Shown: positions 58,910 through 64,000 of the stretch, piece after piece
Layout: each line of letters begins with the position of its first letter
How positions within the stretch are numbered: the first letter of the stretch is position 1
The notes under the pieces: model-generated
What the model saw: the letters and a program-made list of their open reading frames with translations, nothing else
Told to the model about the DNA's origin: nothing
Database searches by the model: none
From: Fomitopsis serialis
Taxonomy: Eukaryota > Basidiomycota > Agaricomycetes > Polyporales > Fomitopsidaceae
DNA length: 64,000 nucleotides
Assembly: GCF_022376445.1 (NCBI RefSeq)
Contig: NW_025955022.1
Coordinates: 62,001-126,000 of the forward strand
Direction of reading: 5' to 3'
Made by a program: the position numbers and the translations under genes

Positions 58910-59087
58910 CGCAGTCAGCCACCGATGGTCGCGACCCACCCAGGTTGCCTTCGAGTGAGCCTACAGCCAGCCTCAGGTCAGCCCTCATCCGTTCTGAATT
59001 CAGCCCCCGTCAGCCCGAGGTCATTGCCTGGTCAGCCTCTACTCACCGTCCTACGTATCGTCAGCCATGTCCGCCTCCCCGCACGAG

Positions 59088-59211
59088 CATAAAAGCGGAC
59101 CTTTCTCCCGCTACATTCCTCACCTCCTTCCACCACCATCTCCCGTCGGACCACACGGAAGCGAGGTCTGTTCCACTCACAGCGACGACTTTCATGTCAG
59201 TGGCGGTGAGT
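59088..59211 (+). promoter_or_regulatory. promoter-like block with ATG and splice donor, repeat copy 2
   Basis: CATAAAAG at 59088-59095, then about 100 bp of C-rich leader, then ATG TCA GTG GCG joined to GTGAGT. The same block is conserved in copy 1 (minus strand, about 49079-48960). It looks like a Pol II start region with a first short exon. No coding product follows that I can recognise. Confidence 0.4.
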
Positions 59212-59455
59212 ATCTCTGCTTAGTCGTGACTGCAGCACACTCTCAGAGAGCGGGTTCTCTACTCTAGCGTATGCGCCGACATACAGCAAGATAGTACGGC
59301 TCGACGGAGCGACACCCCCAGTCGCGGCTAGGCTTATTCCTTGCGCACGTTCTCGCTGCCCCGTGGGCTCTCCTTGTCGTCCGCCAGCCGCGTCGGTTTC
59401 GTGTACGTCGACCGATGTGGCTCTCAATGTGCGAGCAAGGATGACCACCCCACAC

Positions 59456-60960
59456 CAAAACGCCGTTTTCCGGACTCGTCGTTCGCCAGCCCCTGGACCA
59501 AGTTCATACGCGTGGTCCGCGATCCAGGATGGCTCCAAAGCGCGCTCGAGGCACGGATTACTGGTCAGCTCTCTTAACTTATTCATAATTTATTCCCGTC
59601 TGGCATCGTCTCGTCTCTCGTCTCTTCTCTCTTGTCCCGGTTTCTCCTTCTCGCGGGGAGGCCGCCACAAAATCCTTTCCGCGATCTCCTCGTCGTTCGC
59701 CGGTCCCCGTCCTGGTCCTCGATCTGCAGCCAGCACCCGGTACTGCTCAAGCGCGCGCGAGGACGACCCTCCGGTCTGGGGACTACCTCGGGCGGTTCTT
59801 CATCAGCGCTGTTACTGTCTCTTCCAGCGTTTCGGTCTTCCTTCCTGTACTTCTAGTCGATGGCCGGCTCAAAACTCCTCTCTGCGGTCCCCTTGTCGTT
59901 CGTCAGCCCCCTCTTGGTTGCCGATCTCCCTCCAGGATGCAAGGCTCTTCAAACGCGAGCAAGGGCGGCCCTCCGGATTGGGGGCGATACCCCCACGGCC
60001 ATCGACACCGTCTGTGCTCCGCCTCTCGTCTCGATTCTTCTCTGTCATTCTCGCGGGAAGACTGCATCACCAAAACTCCTTTCGCGATCTCCTCGTCGTC
60101 CGCCGGCATCCCTTCCTGGTCCTGATCTGTCAGCCAGGACTCGGATGCTCCTCAAGTGCGAGCGAGGGCGACCCTCCGGACTGGGGACTCCTCTCGTGCA
60201 GTTCTTCATCAGCGTTGTCTCTGTCTCTGGTCTCTTCTCTTTTCGCCTCGGTTTCTTTCTTCCCGCGGGAAGTCCACATCAAAACTCCTTACTGCGATCT
60301 CCTCGTCGTTCGCCGGTTCTTGTCCTGGTCTTGGAGTTGTCAGCCAGTACTCAGTACCACCCAAGCGCGAGCGAGGACGACCCTCCAGTCTGGGGATTAT
60401 ACCTCATGCGGTTCTTCATCAGCGTCGTCTCCACCAGTCTCTCAGTCTCTTCGTCTCTCTTTCTTTCTGTATTCCTGGAAGCCGGTAGTCTCAAAACTCC
60501 TCTCTGTGGTCCCTCGTCGTTCGCCTGCTCCCCCTGGTTGGTCTGTCACTCCCAGGACCTCAGGCCGGGACTCTTCAAGCGCGAGCGAGGCCAACCCTCC
60601 GGATTGGGGAACATACCCTCACGGCCCTCCGTCGACACTGTCACTGTACTCTATCTCTTGTCTTGATCTCTCTTCGGCATCCTCGCGGGAAGACTGCAGC
60701 CCCAAAACTCCTCTTCGCGATCCCCTCGTCGTCCGCCAGTGTCCCTCCCGGTCCTCGAACTGTCGACCAGACTCCGGATATCTCCCAAGTGCGAGCGAGG
60801 CTGATCCTCCGAACTGGGGACTCGTCTCTGCTGCGGTCTATCATCAGCGTCGTCTCTGTCTCTCTCTTCCTGGTCCTGTCCCTGCCTTCTTAGAAGGCGG
60901 TCGCATCAAAACTCCTGTCTGCGATCTTCTCGTCGTCCGCCAGCCCGTCGTCCTGACCTT
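59456..60960 (+). repeat. about 205-bp tandem repeat array, copy 2
   Basis: Unit markers CAAAACTCCT or close variants occur at about 59456, 59668, 59869, 60070, 60278, 60490, 60702 and 60906, spacing 201-212 bp. Each unit carries CTCCTCGTCGTTCGCC-like, GCGAGCGAGG-like and TCATCAGCG words. Confidence 0.85.
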
Positions 60961-61069
60961 CGGTCCGTCAGCCAGCGGTGCTCCTCAAGTGCGAGCGAGG
61001 ACGATCCTCCTGACTGGGGAATATACTCCGCGACCGGCCTTCGATGTACTTGTATCTCGGCGACTCCTC

Positions 61070-61560
61070 GATCTCCCTGATTGCGTCTGGTCCAACTCCT
61101 GTCTGTCGCTACGCGGTCTCCTCTGGCGAACTCCAGCCTGTCTTTACTCGGTCTCAAGCCTCAGCCAACTTGCGTCTGTCCTTACCAGCTCGGTTCGAAT
61201 GTCTCAGGCCTCCAACTACGTGCAGTCTTACTCGGTTTCGCCTTCGACCAACTCGCACCTGTCCTTACACAATTCGACTCTAGACTGTCCCGGCATGCAT
61301 CTCATGCCATTCAACTCTCATCGGTCCTTACGCGGTTCACGCTTCGCTTGATACACGGTCTCGTCTTCTGGTTCCTTGGAAAGTCCCTCACTGTCTTTAC
61401 TGGGCTCTGTCTCGTCGTCCAACTCCCCACTGTCATTACCGGTTCTATTTCACTGTCCAACTCCGAGTCCTTACTGTCGTTACTGGGTTCATTTTCGCTG
61501 CCAACTCCTTACTGTCTTTACATGGTCTCTTAGACAAGCTCTATACTGTCCTTACACTGC
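61070..61560 (+). repeat. 40-50-bp minisatellite, copy 2
   Basis: Repeated units CCAACTC...CTGTCTTTACTGGG / CTGTCCTTAC, about ten, degenerate. They follow the 205-bp array in the same order as in copy 1. Confidence 0.8.
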
Positions 61561-61690
61561 TGCTTCCAAATTCATTATGCGCCGTCCTATGATATCGCAC
61601 TTGCCCATGCCCGTCTGTACATGCAAGGTCAAGTTACCCATTTTCGTGTATGTCTCAGAGGCGAAAGCGATACGATGTCAGCATGTCTGT

Positions 61691-61885
61691 TGTAGCCTCG
61701 GACAAGGCGAGCCCGGGCCTCATTTCTACTAGTCTCTCACCCAGTAGCTGTCAAGTCGGCCAAGCGAGTCAGGAATTCTGTATTGAGACCGTATACAGGG
61801 TAGAATAGATGAGTATTACACATACAAATACACAACTTACACTACCTAGTGTACATACTCAGGCAAACTACATACATGTTAAACG
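61691..61885. other. intergenic spacer
   Basis: 3' flank of alcohol oxidase 2; nothing recognised. Confidence 0.5.
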
Positions 61886-64000
61886 TCAAGCCGCGGTACC
61901 GAGTTCCTTGAGGATGATGTTCGCCGCTTTCTCGCCAATCGCGATAGCAGTCGAGTTGGTGTTCTGATATGTCATGTCAGATATGCACGGGAAAAAGCAC
62001 CTTTTCAAGCTGACTTACCGCGCAGACGTTCGACGGCGCAATGACATGTCTATCACAAACGTCCTCAGTACACACGAGACACGACACGAGACGCGGCTCA
62101 GCGGGCAAATCTTGCGCACCTATAACCTTCAGGCTTGACACGCCGTATACGTTCAATCGGGAGTCGACGACTCCATTCTGCTCGCGAGGCTTCATAGCGC
62201 ATGTGCCGAGCTGCGCAGACATCATCAGCCCAGCGGAGTGGTACAACACGGTGTTAGCACGTACACTGTGCCATGTAGTGGCGGCGACCTTCCGTAGGTA
62301 CTCATCGATCGCCTTGTCGTCCGCTTCGCTGTACACAATCTTGGACTCCGAGAGTGCTACCGGTTTCGCGTCGCCACTGCACGCCGCCGTACTGCCCTCG
62401 GGGTAAAGTGGGTGACCCGGTACGTGCTCCCCGCGGTAGTGAGCCATCCGACGGGCGATCTCTCGCCCATGCTTGTAGCCCCATCGGAGCACGGCGACGT
62501 CCTCGGGCCTGTCAACGCGGATATCAGCTCGAGCACCCAACAGCAAACCCGGGACTAGGAACGCACTTGCTCAGGAACTTGGGATCGAAGTCCGGCGCGG
62601 CGTCCACATCTTCGGCAGAGGTGATATGCAGGTGGCCGATGGATGCTGGCACCTGCGAGAAGAAGGCCAGACTGTGATACTTCCCAGGTGGCAGCGTACT
62701 GCGATCGCCGACGAAGCTGCAAACCGCCTTGAGTGCCCGCAGTACATCGGTTCTGAGAACAAGGCTTACGCGCAAACCGAACCAAGCCACAACACGGGTT
62801 TGTCAGGTGCATTCGCGAACACCTTTTGCCAATGGCCAACGAACTCCGGACCGATGAGTTCAAGCTCTTCGGCGGAGGGCCTCATCTTGACACCAGCGTC
62901 GATACCACTACAAGGGTGTTCGTCAGTCGACCTGTATTAGACAAATGAGGTTCTTTACTTTGATGCCATCTTGCCAGAACCATCCGCGAGCCACTGTGCA
63001 GTCCATTCTGTCCCAGTTTGTCAAATACGCAACCTGTAATGAGAGTACGAGGCACTTACTCTCGATCTCCTCTTTGTCGCTGTCGAAGATAGCGTCCAAA
63101 GTCTCCGCCTCATCATCAGCCAAATACGGGACGAAGACCACGTTATGGTCTAGTCAGATCGTGAGACCCTAAGGCTATGCATTCCGTGCAGTGAGGATTG
63201 GGAACCTACCTTGATAGTTCTCTCCAACGCCGGGCAAGTCAGCGACCACGTGGATTCCCAACGGCTCCAAGATGTGACGCGCGCCGATACCCGACCGTTC
63301 TAGGATAGGGGGGGAGCCGAAAGTACCTGCGGAGACCACGACGAGCCGGCTTGCCTTTGCGACACGCACCCCTCGAGAGCTGTCGCCACCGAAGCGAGCG
63401 TTGGGAACAAATTCTACGCCCGTAGCCCGACCGTCCCTGTACAAAAAGCGGTCAGCAGGCTATACGTGAACGGTACGTAAGACCTACTCGATGATAACAC
63501 GCTTGACCTGGTACCCGGTCAGGATCTCTAGGTTGTCTAGCTGTCGATTGTAAATATAGTTGTGAGGCACGTCGGAGCGACGGCCCTTCTCCTGATCGAT
63601 GTACCTATACAAGGACTTGTCAGAGACCGTATGGGATGAACGGCGCAATCGCCAACGCACTTCTGCCATCGCTATGACGTAAATGTTCAGTACCAAGTGC
63701 TCTCAACAGACTACTACTTGACATACCCCGTATGCATTGATATCTATCATGTCGTTTGGGTCTTCAGTAGTACCCCGGGCCTTGTCATACTGCGCGGCGA
63801 CGTTGAGGAAGTCTTGACCGACATTGGAGTAGATCCCGCCGCGCGAGATCTTGATGGGCCCTTGATAACCATGTGTAGGCTGCTCAGGTGCCACTTGGTA
63901 CGTCTCCAACTGCAAACGTCGTGAGAAGCAGATACGCCCCTAGGTGACTGAACGAACCTTCTGCAGAAGAGGCATCATATCCGAGACCCCCATCCTTTGT
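61886..64000 (-). CDS. alcohol (methanol) oxidase 2, partial, two frame breaks
   Basis: Paralogue of the gene at 15935-18600; its 5' end lies beyond the window. Exons in coding order carry METYQVAPEQPTHGYQG, an 11-nt exon (63661-63671, RWQK), YIDQEKGRRSDVPHNYIYN, then RLVVVSAGTFGSPPILERSG and GVGENYQ, and VVFVPYLADDEAETLD. Next come KMRPSAEELELIGPEF, HLHITSAEDVDAAPDFDPKF, LGTCAMKPREQNGVVDS and a last exon ending IILKELGTAA. GMC signature 2 and the active-site region are visible; the FAD loop would be outside. It lacks a PTS1. The frame breaks near 63978 (before DMMPLLQK) and near 62040 (MS/IAPSNV), each needing one extra base, so it is either a recent pseudogene or affected by assembly errors. 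Intron positions match those of paralogue 1. Confidence 0.88.

Larger units (their letters stand above)
58910..61690 (+). repeat. inverted repeat copy 2 (2.7-kb tandem-repeat-bearing sequence)
   Basis: Reverse-complement counterpart of 46470-49225. In order it holds a CATAAAAG box (59088-59095), ATGTCAGTGGCG followed by a GTGAGT donor-like site (59194-59211), the about 205-bp array, the 40-50-bp minisatellite and a distal end at GCGATACGATGTCAGCATGTC near 61665-61687. Long open frames (662 codons at 59363-61351, others in different phases) reflect stop-poor C/T-rich sequence. The copies differ by scattered substitutions and a few indels. Confidence 0.85.

Noticed and set aside
59363..61351. 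662-codon open frame in repeat copy 2 and its 511-codon counterpart at 47267-48802
   Set aside because: Open frames occur in several phases over the same tandem repeats, and phase between units is not kept (spacing 201-212 bp). I treat them as non-coding.
46470..61690. Giant DNA transposon with 2.7-kb terminal inverted repeats
   Set aside because: The enclosed genes are ordinary host genes and no transposase or tyrosine recombinase is visible; two independent copies of a repeat in opposite orientation explain the data more simply.

Overview
The window is nuclear DNA of a filamentous basidiomycete, most likely a wood- or litter-decaying agaricomycete. Genes are dense and carry many 50-60 nt GT-AG introns, some with exons as short as 8-16 nt. 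Two methanol/alcohol-oxidase-type GMC oxidoreductases, a 7-TM family expanded in basidiomycetes, a Cps1/hyaluronan-synthase-like glycosyltransferase and a fungal LINE all fit. I cannot name the species.

Layout. 0.3-0.7 kb: small membrane protein (-). 0.9-2.3: malate dehydrogenase ending in a peroxisomal SKL tag (+). 3.4-8.6: Cdc25-like Ras exchange factor (-). 9.6-10.2: unknown 141-residue protein (+), with a decayed partial copy at 12.7-13.2. 11.4-12.5: short-chain dehydrogenase (+). 13.2-15.9: gene-poor, with a pyrimidine-biased tract and a tRNA-Met-like 3' fragment. 15.9-18.6: alcohol oxidase 1 (+). 18.9-23.0: hyaluronan-synthase-like polysaccharide synthase (-). 23.9-25.7: eIF2 gamma (+).

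26.16-37.68 kb is one LINE of about 11.5 kb on the minus strand. It has a poly-A tail and an exact 14-bp target-site duplication, and carries an endonuclease/RT ORF2, a CCHC/RGG gag-like ORF and several further upstream ORFs linked by an in-frame UAG and an ATGA overlap.

38.2-39.7: DUF6534-like 7-TM protein (+). 40.3-42.2: RING-CH membrane E3 ligase (-). 42.6-43.6: SR splicing factor (-), divergent from a PPR-like helical-repeat protein at 43.8-46.4 (+). Two inverted copies of a 2.7-kb tandem-repeat-filled sequence (46.5-49.2 and 58.9-61.7 kb) enclose a four-TM protein (-), a DUF1365 protein (-), a disordered nuclear-type protein (+), a complex I LYR subunit NDUFA6 (-) with a decayed partial copy beside it, and a PP28/PDAP1 protein (+). 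Alcohol oxidase 2 (-) runs off the right edge.

Functional links are limited. The two oxidases would make H2O2 and aldehyde from short alcohols; the tagged malate dehydrogenase would serve peroxisomal redox or glyoxylate metabolism. The rest is housekeeping. Several conserved genes between 31 and 64 kb carry apparent single-base deletions, while the genes I could check at 0.8-26 kb read cleanly; assembly error in the right half is a serious possibility.
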